A stretch of 64,000 nucleotides of DNA from the NCBI RefSeq assembly GCF_014218805.1, contig NZ_JACJUV010000002.1:58033-122032 (forward strand), read 5' to 3'. Under the pieces are notes generated by a model, which saw nothing but the letters and a program-made list of their open reading frames with translations, ran no database searches and had not been told where the DNA came from. A program made the translations under genes and the position numbers. Of this stretch, positions 31,140-40,431 are shown piece after piece (within the stretch, counting starts at the first letter, position 1; every line of letters starts with the position of its first letter). Origin of the DNA: Teredinibacter franksiae. GTDB taxonomy: Bacteria > Pseudomonadota > Gammaproteobacteria > Pseudomonadales > Cellvibrionaceae.

Positions 31140-31305
31140 TCCAAAGCGGCTGATCCCTGTATGTGGAGTGTGGCGGATGGTACCGCACATGGAAGTGGTA
31201 TTCGCTTTCCTTTTTTTGATATTTGTTGAAGTGCTGGCTCAGTCGTTTTTCGTGACTATACTCAATGGAACACCATTGTAACCAGACCACTAAAAACGAG
31301 ATTAC

Positions 31306-31671
31306 ATGGCCATACCACTGCTGATCTGTGACGACTCCAATATGGCGCGCAAACAGGTAGCTCGTTCCTTGCCGGAGGGCTGGGACGTTGATATAACCTT
31401 TGCTGGCAATGGCATGGAAGCTCTGGATGCCATTCGCGCGGGTAAGGGTGAAATGGTATTTCTAGACCTTACAATGCCGGAAATGGATGGCTACGGCGTG
31501 CTCGACATCGTCAAAAAAGAAGATCTGAATTGCGTAATAATCGTGATTTCTGGGGATATTCAGCCGGAAGCCATCGACCGAGTTAAGACGCTGGGTGCGC
31601 TAGAGTTCATTAAGAAACCTATCGATAAACAAAAGCTCAGCAGCGTGCTGGAAACTTTTGGGTTGCTGTAG
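31306..31671 (+). CDS. Single-domain response regulator (CheY-like)
   Basis: A 121-residue stand-alone receiver domain. The acidic pocket is CDDSN (Asp9, Asp10), the phospho-acceptor is Asp54 in VFLDLTMPEMDG, the conserved Ser is in VIVISGD, and the Lys is in FIKKPID. There is no output domain. Without a neighbouring kinase its partner is unknown; chemotaxis or another phosphorelay is possible. Confidence 0.93.
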   Translation: MAIPLLICDDSNMARKQVARSLPEGWDVDITFAGNGMEALDAIRAGKGEMVFLDLTMPEMDGYGVLDIVKKEDLNCVIIVISGDIQPEAIDRVKTLGALEFIKKPIDKQKLSSVLETFGLL

Positions 31672-31823
31672 CCCCAAGCCTCTTATTTCCCTACAATCCG
31701 TTCCTTTATCCGCGTCGTGCAGTTGCCGCTGAGCCGTTGTGGTCGATGCGTTTTAATCCTACATCTATGCTTTTGCCCGGTTCGCTTACCCGCTATACCG
31801 GTTAGCAACCCTTAAGGGAACCC

Positions 31824-33068
31824 ATGAAACTTTCGTCATTTGGTCAACAGCTGTGCGGTGAATCTGGCATTGTGAGCTTAATGGAAGATTTGGGTACGGC
31901 GCTTAATGTTAACCCTGATATGTTATTTCTGGGGGGAGGCAACCCGGCAGCGGTGCCCGCTTTTGAGCAGCGAATTGCAGCACATATCCAGCGTGTAGCA
32001 GATGACCCGGCGCAGTTACACAAATTGCTGGGGGTCTACCAGTCACCACAGGGTAATGAAGAGTTTCTCGGCCTGCTAGCCACTTATTTACGTGAGCAGA
32101 TGGGGTGGCCGGTGACCGAGGCCAATTTGGCTATTACCAACGGCAGTCAGTCGGCTTTTTTTCTGTTGTTTAATCTGTTGGCCGGTAAGTGTGATGATGG
32201 CAGTGTGCGTCAGATTTGCTTGCCAATGATGCCGGAGTATCTTGGTTACAGAGATCAATCCTTATTCGACGGTATGTTTCGCAGCTTTAAGCCTGCAATC
32301 GAATTGATTGGCGAGCATCGTTTTAAGTATCGGGTTGATTTTAAGGCTTTGACACTGGATAAATCTGTAGCGGCTCTGTGTGTTTCACGACCGACTAACC
32401 CCACGGGTAATGTGCTCACAGATGAGGAAATGCAGCACCTAGACGCCTTAAGCCTGGAGTGGGGCATTCCATTGATTGTCGACTGCGCCTATGGTGCTCC
32501 GTTCCCCGGCATTATCTATCAGGCCATTACCAGCGAATGGAAAGCTAACCAAATATACGTGTTAAGTTTGTCAAAGCTGGGGCTGCCCGGTGTTCGCACC
32601 GGTATTGTGGTGGCGGCTGAAGATGTTATTGAAAAGTTGGTACGTGCTAATACTATAGTGAGTTTGGCTAACGGTAACCTTGGCCCTGTGTTGGGGGCTC
32701 AATTGCTCAAGCATGATGACTTGAACCACATTTGCCAGCATGAATTGCTCCCTTATTATCAGCAAAAGCGAGCGCAGATGCTTGAGTTGCTGGCTGAACA
32801 TCTTCAAGGCGTTGACTATCGTGTGCACGAATCCGAGGGCGCTTTTTTTGTTTGGTTATGGCTGCCAGAGCTTACTATTACGGCGCAAGAGCTTTATCAG
32901 CGATTGAAAGAGCGCAATGTACTGGTGATGGCCGGAGAGCATTTTTTCTTTGGTATAGACGAGCAATGGTCGCACCAGCGCGAATGTTTGAGGTTGAATT
33001 TTTGTCAGAGTAGAGCGGTAATGGATACTGCTTTGGGGATTCTTGCGGAGGAGTTAAGAGACCTTTAA
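31824..33068 (+). CDS. avtA: Valine-pyruvate aminotransferase
   Basis: A 414-residue PLP-dependent class I/II aminotransferase of the AvtA type (alanine/valine interconversion). Family-specific start KLSSFGQQLCGESGIVSLMEDLG and FLGGGNPAAVP; PLP-binding region SRPTNPTGNVLTDEEM, VDCAYGAPFPG; the Schiff-base lysine in SLSKLGLPGVRTGIVVA; and LRLNFCQS near the end. AAGGGA lies 9 bases before the ATG. Not obviously linked to the adjacent gluconate genes. Confidence 0.94.
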   Translation: MKLSSFGQQLCGESGIVSLMEDLGTALNVNPDMLFLGGGNPAAVPAFEQRIAAHIQRVADDPAQLHKLLGVYQSPQGNEEFLGLLATYLREQMGWPVTEANLAITNGSQSAFFLLFNLLAGKCDDGSVRQICLPMMPEYLGYRDQSLFDGMFRSFKPAIELIGEHRFKYRVDFKALTLDKSVAALCVSRPTNPTGNVLTDEEMQHLDALSLEWGIPLIVDCAYGAPFPGIIYQAITSEWKANQIYVLSLSKLGLPGVRTGIVVAAEDVIEKLVRANTIVSLANGNLGPVLGAQLLKHDDLNHICQHELLPYYQQKRAQMLELLAEHLQGVDYRVHESEGAFFVWLWLPELTITAQELYQRLKERNVLVMAGEHFFFGIDEQWSHQRECLRLNFCQSRAVMDTALGILAEELRDL

Positions 33069-33100
33069 AGGCTGCAAGTCGTTGAGCGCTGTGATTGAAA

Positions 33101-33679
33101 CTATTTCACCCCATAGGCTTGCAGAATCCCCTCCTGTTGTAACCAGCTTACAACGCTGTCGACCAAGTTTGCTATGGGCTTGTGAATGTCGAGTTTCAAC
33201 AGGTCGGTTTCGTCGATAGCGGGGTAGTCGAGTGTTTCAAATTGACTGTCAAGTAATGACAGGGGCATAAAGTGTTGCGAGCGGGCTTTCATGCGGCTAT
33301 GAATGAGCTCGCGACTACCTTCGAGAAAGAGAAAACGTACCGTAGAACACCCCACTCTCAAAGCGTTGCGGTGGTCGCGGCGCAGCCCAGAAAATGCCAA
33401 GGCGCATGAACGGTTTTGTTGCGCCAGATATTCCAAGTGCTCGCGAATTTCCTTAACCCAAGGTTCACGCATACTATCGGTAAGAGGGTGGCCGCTGGCC
33501 ATGTGTGCCTTGTTGGCGGCGCAGTGAAAATCATCGGCATCGAATGCCTGTAGCCCTATCGCCGATTCCAGCGTTGTTGCCAGTGTGGTTTTACCGCACC
33601 CGGATACGCCCATAACAACTAACGCCAGCGGTTTTCCCTTTAAGGTCGAAAAATCATACTTTTGGGTGGTGTTAATCAT
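33101..33679 (-). CDS. gntK: Gluconokinase (GntK type)
   Basis: A 192-residue P-loop kinase phosphorylating D-gluconate to 6-phosphogluconate. Walker A is GVSGCGKTTLATTLE; the substrate motif is FDADDFHCAANKAHMASGHPLTDSMREPW; then SALRRDHRN-like CALAFSGLRRDHRNALR and KARSQHFMPLSLLDSQFETLD, all typical of thermoresistant gluconokinase. ATG 33679 is preferred over TTG 33691. It is divergent from a LacI-type regulator with a perfect palindrome between them, and next to a GPH transporter and GH94 phosphorylase. This points to gluconate released from a disaccharide. Confidence 0.94.
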   Translation of the reverse strand: MINTTQKYDFSTLKGKPLALVVMGVSGCGKTTLATTLESAIGLQAFDADDFHCAANKAHMASGHPLTDSMREPWVKEIREHLEYLAQQNRSCALAFSGLRRDHRNALRVGCSTVRFLFLEGSRELIHSRMKARSQHFMPLSLLDSQFETLDYPAIDETDLLKLDIHKPIANLVDSVVSWLQQEGILQAYGVK

Positions 33680-33736
33680 GGGGTGCTGCAAGCCGGTTAG
33701 TTGAAAAGTGGTATTTTAAATAGGTGGAATTAAGAG

Positions 33737-33750
33737 TGATAGCGCTATCA
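33737..33750. promoter_or_regulatory. LacI/GntR-type operator palindrome
   Basis: TGATAGCGCTATCA, a perfect 14-bp palindrome with the central CG step and TG...CA ends typical of LacI-family operators. It lies between divergent gntK (start 58 bases away) and the LacI-type gene (start 107 bases away). It could serve both directions. No second copy was noticed before the transporter or phosphorylase. Confidence 0.8.
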
Positions 33751-33856
33751 TTTTTCTTGTGCTATCTTTTTTCTCGCTTCCCCACCCCGAGAGCGGGCAG
33801 TTTAGGGCCAAAATAATAAAAACACTAGATCTGGCGGTAATATTGGTGACCAAATA

Positions 33857-34876
33857 ATGATAACTAGAAGGGTCACCCTGTCGGATGTAGCAAAACTGGC
33901 CTGTGTTAGCGCAATCACTGTGTCTCGCGTGATTAACCAGCCGGAGAAAGTCTCCGGGCCGGTGAAAGAAAAAGTTCACAGTGCCATCGAAAAGCTAGGC
34001 TATATACCGAATCGATCGGCTAGCGCGCTAGCCTCTGCCCGCTCCGGGGTCATTGGCGTTATTATTCCATCCTTATCGAACAACGTTTTTATCGAAGTGT
34101 TACGCGGTATCTACGAAATTGCCGGGCCTGCGGGTTATCAGGTATTGATGGCCGACTCCCACTATTCTCATCTCGAAGAAGAAAGCATGGTGCGAACCTT
34201 GTTGGGGCAGTCTCCAGAAGCCATGATCATAACCGGGGGCGGACAAACCGAATACACCAACAATATGCTCAGGTCGGCCGGTATTCCGGTTGTGCAATTG
34301 ATGGAAATTTTGAATGAACCCATCGATATGAATGTTGGTATTTCTCATCGCCAGGCCGCTTACGATGTCGTTTCGCGACTCGTGGCATCCGGGTATAAGA
34401 AACTAGGGTTTGTTGGTGCTCGTATGGACCCCAGAGCGCAACAGCGGCTGAAGGGCTACCGTAAAGCCATGGAGAGCGCAGGGGTGTACCGGGGAGACTG
34501 GGTGATAACAACCCCAAAGCCATCGTCTATTGCTATGGGGGCCGAGTTGTTTACAAGCCTAATGGCTAAGTCTGCCGGTGAATGCAATGCTGTGTTTTGT
34601 GTGAACGACGATTTAGCGATGGGTGCTTTGTTTGAATGCCAGCGAATGCAGCTGGCGGTACCTGAAAGTATGGCTATTTGTGGTTTTAACGATACCGAGG
34701 CATCGGCGTTAATGAACCCTCCACTGACCAGTGTGAATGTGCCGCGGTACGACATGGGTGTAAAAGCCACTGAGATGGTATTACGAGCCATTAAAGGTGA
34801 GGCGCTCGACAATAAAGTCGTAGATTGTGGCTACCAGATAAAAATACGTGAATCTACCCAGCGCGCAATTTACTAG
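33857..34876 (+). CDS. LacI-family transcriptional regulator (GntR-like)
   Basis: 339 residues. N-terminal helix-turn-helix with hinge (about 5-60: VTLSDVAKLACVSAITVSRVINQPEKVS, YIPNRSASALA), then a periplasmic-binding-protein-type effector domain (about 62-330: GVIGVIIPSLSNNVF, VFCVNDDLAMGALFECQ, AICGFND). It resembles E. coli GntR most in overall pattern, matching its place opposite gluconokinase. It probably represses the gntK and transporter/phosphorylase transcripts through the palindrome at 33737 until gluconate or cellobionate is present; the effector is inferred. Confidence 0.92.
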   Translation: MITRRVTLSDVAKLACVSAITVSRVINQPEKVSGPVKEKVHSAIEKLGYIPNRSASALASARSGVIGVIIPSLSNNVFIEVLRGIYEIAGPAGYQVLMADSHYSHLEEESMVRTLLGQSPEAMIITGGGQTEYTNNMLRSAGIPVVQLMEILNEPIDMNVGISHRQAAYDVVSRLVASGYKKLGFVGARMDPRAQQRLKGYRKAMESAGVYRGDWVITTPKPSSIAMGAELFTSLMAKSAGECNAVFCVNDDLAMGALFECQRMQLAVPESMAICGFNDTEASALMNPPLTSVNVPRYDMGVKATEMVLRAIKGEALDNKVVDCGYQIKIRESTQRAIY

Positions 34877-34943
34877 CAATTAAGCGGTAATTGTTTGTCG
34901 GCTAGGCAGCAGCGAAAAGTGATTAAAACCAGAGGAGTAATGT

Positions 34944-36587
34944 GTGTCTCAACTAGATAGCGCCAATGATCGAACAGCAAAACTCTCGTGGGGGGAAAAG
35001 CTCGGTTATGGTGTAGGTGATGCAGGTTTTAATTTCTACTGGATCATTATTGGCTCCTACCTGCTCTATTTTTATACCGATATTTTTGGCCTAACGCCTG
35101 CCGTTGCCAGTGTGATGTTTCTAGTCACCAAAATTGTGGACGCCTTTACCGACCCTCTCATGGGGGCGATTGCCGATAGAACAAAAACCCGCTGGGGGAA
35201 GTTTCGACCGTATTTATTATTCGGCGCCTTACCCATGGCCGGTGCCGCCACCCTAACAATGAGTACGCCCGACCTTGATGAAACGGGAAAAATTGTTTGG
35301 GCCTATGCAACCTACAGCTTAATGATGCTGACCTACACCATACTCAGTACGCCATATTCATCGCTTTCCGGTGTGCTTACGGCAGATACCCGCGAGCGAA
35401 ACTCGATTTTTGGTATTCGATTTTTCTTTGCGTATTTTACCGGTATTCTTGTTGGTGCTTTAACCCCCGACTTGGCAGACTATTTTGGCAACGGTGATGA
35501 TGCTACCGGCTGGCAGCGAACGATGTTGCTGTACAGTCTTATCGCCACCGTTCTTTTCTGGATTACTTTTTTTACCACCAAAGAGCGTATTCAGCCACCG
35601 GCAACGCAGCAACCGAATGCGATACAAGATATTCAAGATTTGTTACAAAACCGTCCTTGGCTAATTCTTTTCGCGTTAGCGCTAATCATAATGATTACCC
35701 TGACACTTCGAGGAAGCTCTGCGGCTTACTATTTTAAGTATTTTGTCGAGCGGCCCGACCTGATAGGAGCCTATATTGGTTTGCAGATGGCGGCCTACAT
35801 GGTTGGTGCGGGTTGTACTCCGTTCCTAACCGCATGGATGGACAAAGCAAAGTTATTGGTTTTGCTTATGTCGATAGTGGGGGTGCTGTCTATTGCTTTC
35901 ACCTTTGTACCTAAGCCCGAATCTAACGGTGTTCAATCGATACAATCTGAGAATAAGATTGTTTTGCAGGCTTCCAGTTTTATCGATGGTGCCATTCCCG
36001 AAAATGCCAAAGTCAGCTGGGAAGAGCACGAGAAAGTGTTTTGGGTAGTTAAAAAACGGTTAGTGATTGCCGATGCAGGTAAAACCCTAGTGTTGGAAAA
36101 CGCAAAAGGTAAGGTGATTAGCGTAAAGATTAGCTACCGAGACCCGCAGGGTAATAGCGTAGTGGTAGACAGCGCCGATTTCCCCTCCGAGATTCTGGTC
36201 ATGTTTTTGCTGAACATTTTGATCAGCCTATGTTTGGGGCCAAAATCACCTCTTACTTGGTCCATGTATGCAGATGCTGCAGATTACAACGAGTGGAAAA
36301 CCGGTCGGCGCGCTACGGCTATGACATTTTCCGCGGCCACCTTTGCGCAAAAAATTGGTGGAGCGCTGGGCGCGGCGGCAATCGGCGCAATTCTGGCAAC
36401 CATTGGCTATACCGCCAATCAGGCGCAGAGTGATGCATCCCAAATGGGCATAGTCATACTACAAACAGCGGTTCCAGGCGTATTTGCCTTTGTGGCAATT
36501 GTAGCGTTGAAATTTTACGATCTGAGTGGCGAAAAGCTGGAATCCATTCAGGCAGATTTAAAACGTAGGCAAGCTGAAACCGATTAA
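34944..36587 (+). CDS. GPH-family sugar:cation symporter
   Basis: A 547-residue MFS-type transporter of the glycoside-pentoside-hexuronide family. Hallmarks: KLGYGVGDAGFNFYW, DAFTDPLMGAIADRTKTRWGKFRPYLLFGA, and TPYSSLSGVLTADTRERN. A hydrophilic insert of roughly 100 residues (about 325-415) interrupts the C-terminal bundle between helices; its role is unknown. Start GTG 34944 with AGAGGAG 6 bases upstream; an overlapping ATG at 34940 leads to an early stop. Genomic context suggests cellobionate or a related disaccharide as substrate. Confidence 0.9.
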   Translation: MSQLDSANDRTAKLSWGEKLGYGVGDAGFNFYWIIIGSYLLYFYTDIFGLTPAVASVMFLVTKIVDAFTDPLMGAIADRTKTRWGKFRPYLLFGALPMAGAATLTMSTPDLDETGKIVWAYATYSLMMLTYTILSTPYSSLSGVLTADTRERNSIFGIRFFFAYFTGILVGALTPDLADYFGNGDDATGWQRTMLLYSLIATVLFWITFFTTKERIQPPATQQPNAIQDIQDLLQNRPWLILFALALIIMITLTLRGSSAAYYFKYFVERPDLIGAYIGLQMAAYMVGAGCTPFLTAWMDKAKLLVLLMSIVGVLSIAFTFVPKPESNGVQSIQSENKIVLQASSFIDGAIPENAKVSWEEHEKVFWVVKKRLVIADAGKTLVLENAKGKVISVKISYRDPQGNSVVVDSADFPSEILVMFLLNILISLCLGPKSPLTWSMYADAADYNEWKTGRRATAMTFSAATFAQKIGGALGAAAIGAILATIGYTANQAQSDASQMGIVILQTAVPGVFAFVAIVALKFYDLSGEKLESIQADLKRRQAETD

Positions 36588-36605
36588 TTTTCCCCTTGTT
36601 GCAGT

Positions 36606-36631
36606 GCGGTCCTCGTGGCCGCCAATTTTTT
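36606..36631 (+). terminator. Terminator-like hairpin between transporter and phosphorylase genes
   Basis: 6-bp stem GCGGTC / GGCCGC (one G-T pair), 5-base loop, followed by AATTTTTT within four bases. It may reduce read-through into the GH94 gene, giving that gene a lower level or its own promoter. Confidence 0.6.
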
Positions 36632-36672
36632 ACAGTCACATCACCTCTGATATATAAGCTCTACTATTCGCT

Positions 36673-39033
36673 ATGTTAGAACTCTCGAAAAACGGAAAAC
36701 GCTATTCTCTGAAATCATCTACCGCAATGCCCAAGGCGTCGGGATTTTTGTGGAATAAAAATATGATGATTCAGGTTACTTGCCGCGGCTATGCTATCGC
36801 CCAGTTTATGCAGCCTGAACCTTCTAAATATACTTATCAGCCAATGGTTGAGGGCAAGATATTCATGCTGCCCGAGCAACCTTTTTTTAGTCATTCTCCG
36901 GGGCGTTTTTTTTATATTAAAGACGAAGAAACCGGCGAGCTTTTTTCTGTTCCTTATGAACCCTGTAGGGTTGATGCGCAGGACTTTGAGTTCTCTGTTG
37001 GCAAAGGCGATTTACGCTGGACTGTTAAGCATTTGGGGTTGGAAATAAGGTTGGAGCTCAGTATTCCAACGGCAGATGTTGTCGAATTATGGCTTTTGGA
37101 GGTTGTTAATACTTCAGGCCGTGCACGAAAGATTAGTGTCTACCCTTACATACCCTTTGGGTTTATGAGCTGGATGAACCAGTCGGCACAATATCGACAA
37201 GATTTGGGCGGCGTTGTTGGTAGTTGTGTAACGCCATACCAAAAGCTTGAAGATTACTATAAAAATAAAGATCTAAAGGATAAAACGTTCTTCCTGCATG
37301 ATCGAACGCCAGATGCCTGGGAGGCGTGCAGAGATACGTTCGAAGGCGAGGGCGGCATACACAGGCCCACGGGTACTCAGCAAGAAATGCTGAATTGCGG
37401 TGATGCTCTATACGAAACACCGGCCGGTGTACTGCAGTACCGTCTACAGTTGGATGCGGGGCAGCAGGAAAAATTTCGTTTTTTACTGGGCCCTGCTTTT
37501 GATGATGCTGAGATTATGGCTACTCGAGACAAATATTTTGCCGACGAGGAGTTTGCAGGTAGCCGAAAGGCTTATGCTGAATATGTAGAGAGTTTTCGTG
37601 GGGTTATCAGCATAGATACACCTGACAAACATTTTGATAACTTCGTGAATGAATGGTTGCCGCGCCAGGTTTTTTACCACGGTGATGTGAATCGTCTATC
37701 GACCGACCCGCAAACCCGCAATTACTTACAAGACAGCATGGGCATGAGTTACATCAGCCCCGAGGTTACCAAAAAAGCTTTTCTCTGGGCGTTGGCACAG
37801 CAGGAAGAAAGTGGCGCCATGCCCGACGGCATATTGTTGCGTGAAGATGCCGAATTAAAATACATCAACCAAATTCCGCATACCGACCACTGTGTATGGT
37901 TGCCGGTTTGTCTGCGCGCCTACCTTAATGAAACCAACGATTTTGAGTTTCTACAAACCGAAGTGAAAGACTGGAAAGGCGATCGTGTACTTACCGTATT
38001 CGAACGCATTAGCGCCGCCATGCGCTGGTTGCAGATGGACCGGGATGAACGCGGTCTTAACTATATTGCTCAGGGCGACTGGAACGACCCGATGAATATG
38101 GTGGGCTATAAGGGGAAAGGTGTTTCCGGTTGGCTGTCGGTGGCAACCAGCTATGGTTTACAACTTTGGGCCGACGTTTGTGAGCAGGTAGGCGACCTTG
38201 TGTCGGCGTCACAGTTTCGCCAAGGTGCAGAAGAGATCAACCAGGCGGTAAATGAGCATATATGGGATGGCGACTGGTACGGGCGCGGTATTACCGATGA
38301 TGGCGTTTTGTTTGGTTCAGCCAAAGATGCAGAAGGGCGTATTTTCCTCAACCCCCAAAGCTGGGCATTAATGGCGGGTACGCCCAGTGCAGAGCAAGCG
38401 CAAAAACTGCTGAACGCAGTAGATGAACAATTAAACACCCCTTACGGTGTAATGATGCTAGCGCCAGCATACACGGCCATGCGCGACGATGTGGGCCGAG
38501 TGACCCAAAAACACCCCGGTGCTGCGGAGAATGGTTCTATCTACAACCATGCTGCGGCTTTCTATGCTTGGGGTTTGTATTGTGTAGGTGATGCTGAGCG
38601 TGCCTATGATGTTGTACGGAAAATGATCGCAGGCCCGGATGAGGGCGACTTATTGCAGCGCGGGCATATCCCGGTGTCTATTCCTAACTACTACCGGGGG
38701 GCTTACCACCAATTCCCGAGAACCGCCGGTCGTTCGAGCCAGCTATTTAACACGGGTACTGTTTCCTGGGTGTATCGTTCTATTATTGAAGGTCTGTTTG
38801 GGTTACAGGGTTGCAGTAATGGTTTGTTGGTTAAGCCCAATTTACCGGCGCATTGGCCTACCGCACATGTGCTACGTGACTTTAGGGGCGCGAGCTTCGA
38901 TGTTAAGTACACCCGTACAGGCGAGGTTACAGCGCTGCAGATAACGGTAGACAACAAGCGGCTTGCTGGCTCGGTTATCCAATCGATTGAGCGGGGAAAG
39001 GTCTATAAAGTGGTTGTACGGCTGCCTTTGTAG
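36673..39033 (+). CDS. GH94 phosphorylase, probable cellobionic acid phosphorylase
   Basis: A 786-residue GH94 inverting phosphorylase: N-terminal beta-sandwich (about 1-290), linker helices, (alpha/alpha)6 barrel (about 330-710) and a C-terminal cap. The general-acid region is QGDWNDP (Asp469); HTDHCVWLP, HPGAAENGSIYNHAAAF and FPRTAGRSSQLFNTGT contribute to the phosphate and sugar sites. Cellobiose, cellodextrin, chitobiose and cellobionic acid enzymes share this fold. The adjacent gluconokinase and GntR-like regulator favour glucosyl-gluconate, giving glucose-1-phosphate plus gluconate. Saccharophagus degradans is known to have such an enzyme. No clear ribosome site precedes ATG 36673. Confidence 0.88.
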   Translation: MLELSKNGKRYSLKSSTAMPKASGFLWNKNMMIQVTCRGYAIAQFMQPEPSKYTYQPMVEGKIFMLPEQPFFSHSPGRFFYIKDEETGELFSVPYEPCRVDAQDFEFSVGKGDLRWTVKHLGLEIRLELSIPTADVVELWLLEVVNTSGRARKISVYPYIPFGFMSWMNQSAQYRQDLGGVVGSCVTPYQKLEDYYKNKDLKDKTFFLHDRTPDAWEACRDTFEGEGGIHRPTGTQQEMLNCGDALYETPAGVLQYRLQLDAGQQEKFRFLLGPAFDDAEIMATRDKYFADEEFAGSRKAYAEYVESFRGVISIDTPDKHFDNFVNEWLPRQVFYHGDVNRLSTDPQTRNYLQDSMGMSYISPEVTKKAFLWALAQQEESGAMPDGILLREDAELKYINQIPHTDHCVWLPVCLRAYLNETNDFEFLQTEVKDWKGDRVLTVFERISAAMRWLQMDRDERGLNYIAQGDWNDPMNMVGYKGKGVSGWLSVATSYGLQLWADVCEQVGDLVSASQFRQGAEEINQAVNEHIWDGDWYGRGITDDGVLFGSAKDAEGRIFLNPQSWALMAGTPSAEQAQKLLNAVDEQLNTPYGVMMLAPAYTAMRDDVGRVTQKHPGAAENGSIYNHAAAFYAWGLYCVGDAERAYDVVRKMIAGPDEGDLLQRGHIPVSIPNYYRGAYHQFPRTAGRSSQLFNTGTVSWVYRSIIEGLFGLQGCSNGLLVKPNLPAHWPTAHVLRDFRGASFDVKYTRTGEVTALQITVDNKRLAGSVIQSIERGKVYKVVVRLPL

Positions 39034-39108
39034 CGTCTTTCTTGGGCCCTCTGCGGGGCCCTGCTTGAACCTGCTGGGGAAAACCTCAATAATGACTGCC
39101 GCAAAATA

Positions 39109-40413
39109 ATGACGAGCAGTACAGTGAAACAGCCCCTACAGCACCAGCACGACACGCTTTCCCCACTATTTCTGGTTACCCTTCTTGTGCTGGGGTCGTT
39201 ATTGTTGGGCTACAACATAATGACCCATCTGGACGTTGGTCTGGGTGATGAAAATGTACATCGCTTCCAGATCAACTGGTTTATCAAAGGTCGTTTCGAG
39301 ATCTTCAAGTACATCCCGATGCTGCCGCTGTACCACGGGGTTGTGGCGGCGATTGCTAAGGTAACCGGCTTACATGGGCTAGATGGGTTGCGTTTTGCGC
39401 ATATGCTGTTTGCAGTTGGCGTAATTCCCGCAATGTATGCACTGGTGCGGTGCTTTCACCCCACTGAAGCTATGTCGCGCACGCTGTTACTGGTGTTTGT
39501 ACCCTTTCTGTTCCCACTGTTCTTTATCACCTATACCGACTTGCCCTCCTTGATGTTTGTACTGCTCATGGTCGAGCGGGCCTGGAAAAAGTGCTATTTA
39601 TGGGCAGCGGCCTTGGCGTTAGTGGCGGTTCTAATGCGCACGCCGAATATTATTTGGGTAGCGTTTACCACCAGTATGATTCTGCTGAATACCGCGAAAG
39701 AAATGTCGGTGGGCATACGCTTAAAGACCAATGGAGCCCAAAGGGGCCTGCTCGATAAGTCCTTCTTGCTTGCTGGCCTGCGGCGTATCAGTGGTTTTTT
39801 GGTGGTGTTCGCGTTATTTATAGTTTTTGTGATTATTAATGGCGGTGTTGCCATTGGTGATGCCGAGCAACACCCTGTTTCCTATAACCCCTCAAATTTG
39901 TACTTTTTTCTATTGGTTGCTTTCGTACTGTTTTTACCTTTTTGTGTGGAGCAAGTACCAGACATATACCGGTTACTGCGCAAGCATTGGTGGATAATCG
40001 GCTTATTAATACTCGTTTTTTTCTACTATTTTTATACCTACGAGCACCCGCATAAATATAATCGTACCTCGCTTAAGTATTACCGCCACAACCTGTTTAT
40101 TCACTATACCAGCGACTATTTCTACATCCGTATAGCGAGTTTTTTCCCTATGGCGTGGATGGCGCTAAGCTTTGTTACTGGCGTACGCAAGAGTGAATAC
40201 GGCTCAACCTTGTTGTTAATTTTACCGTTTGCACTCCTGTCGTTTATACCGCTGCCGTTAATAGAACACCGTTACTACGTAGTAACCTTAACGCTGTTTT
40301 TGGCGATTAGGCCGCGTATGTCCGCTTGGAGTACGGGTGCTACCTTAACGGCTTTTGTGCTTATCTGCGCTTATGTAATGTTTAATATTTCGCGACAACT
40401 CTTTTTCCTTTAA
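39109..40413 (+). CDS. GT-C membrane glycosyltransferase resembling ALG10/DIE2
   Basis: A 434-residue polytopic protein (about 10 hydrophobic segments). After TM1 comes GLGDENVHRFQINWFIKGRF, an acidic first-loop motif like that of lipid-linked-sugar glycosyltransferases. LFFITYTDLPSLMFVLL, the HPHKYNRTSLKYYRHNLFIHY loop and PLIEHRYYVVTL near the end resemble eukaryotic ALG10 (GT59) segments. It probably uses a polyprenyl-phosphate sugar made by the GT2 enzyme encoded downstream. Similarity was judged by eye and needs a profile search; a general GT39/PMT-type relative is the alternative. Confidence 0.6.
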   Translation: MTSSTVKQPLQHQHDTLSPLFLVTLLVLGSLLLGYNIMTHLDVGLGDENVHRFQINWFIKGRFEIFKYIPMLPLYHGVVAAIAKVTGLHGLDGLRFAHMLFAVGVIPAMYALVRCFHPTEAMSRTLLLVFVPFLFPLFFITYTDLPSLMFVLLMVERAWKKCYLWAAALALVAVLMRTPNIIWVAFTTSMILLNTAKEMSVGIRLKTNGAQRGLLDKSFLLAGLRRISGFLVVFALFIVFVIINGGVAIGDAEQHPVSYNPSNLYFFLLVAFVLFLPFCVEQVPDIYRLLRKHWWIIGLLILVFFYYFYTYEHPHKYNRTSLKYYRHNLFIHYTSDYFYIRIASFFPMAWMALSFVTGVRKSEYGSTLLLILPFALLSFIPLPLIEHRYYVVTLTLFLAIRPRMSAWSTGATLTAFVLICAYVMFNISRQLFFL

Positions 40414-40431
40414 TCCGCTGGCCACTGAATT

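Noticed and set aside
30628..31290. 220-codon minus frame at the end of the YihY-type gene
   Set aside because: Pro/Arg/His-rich composition typical of an antisense shadow; no start site support.
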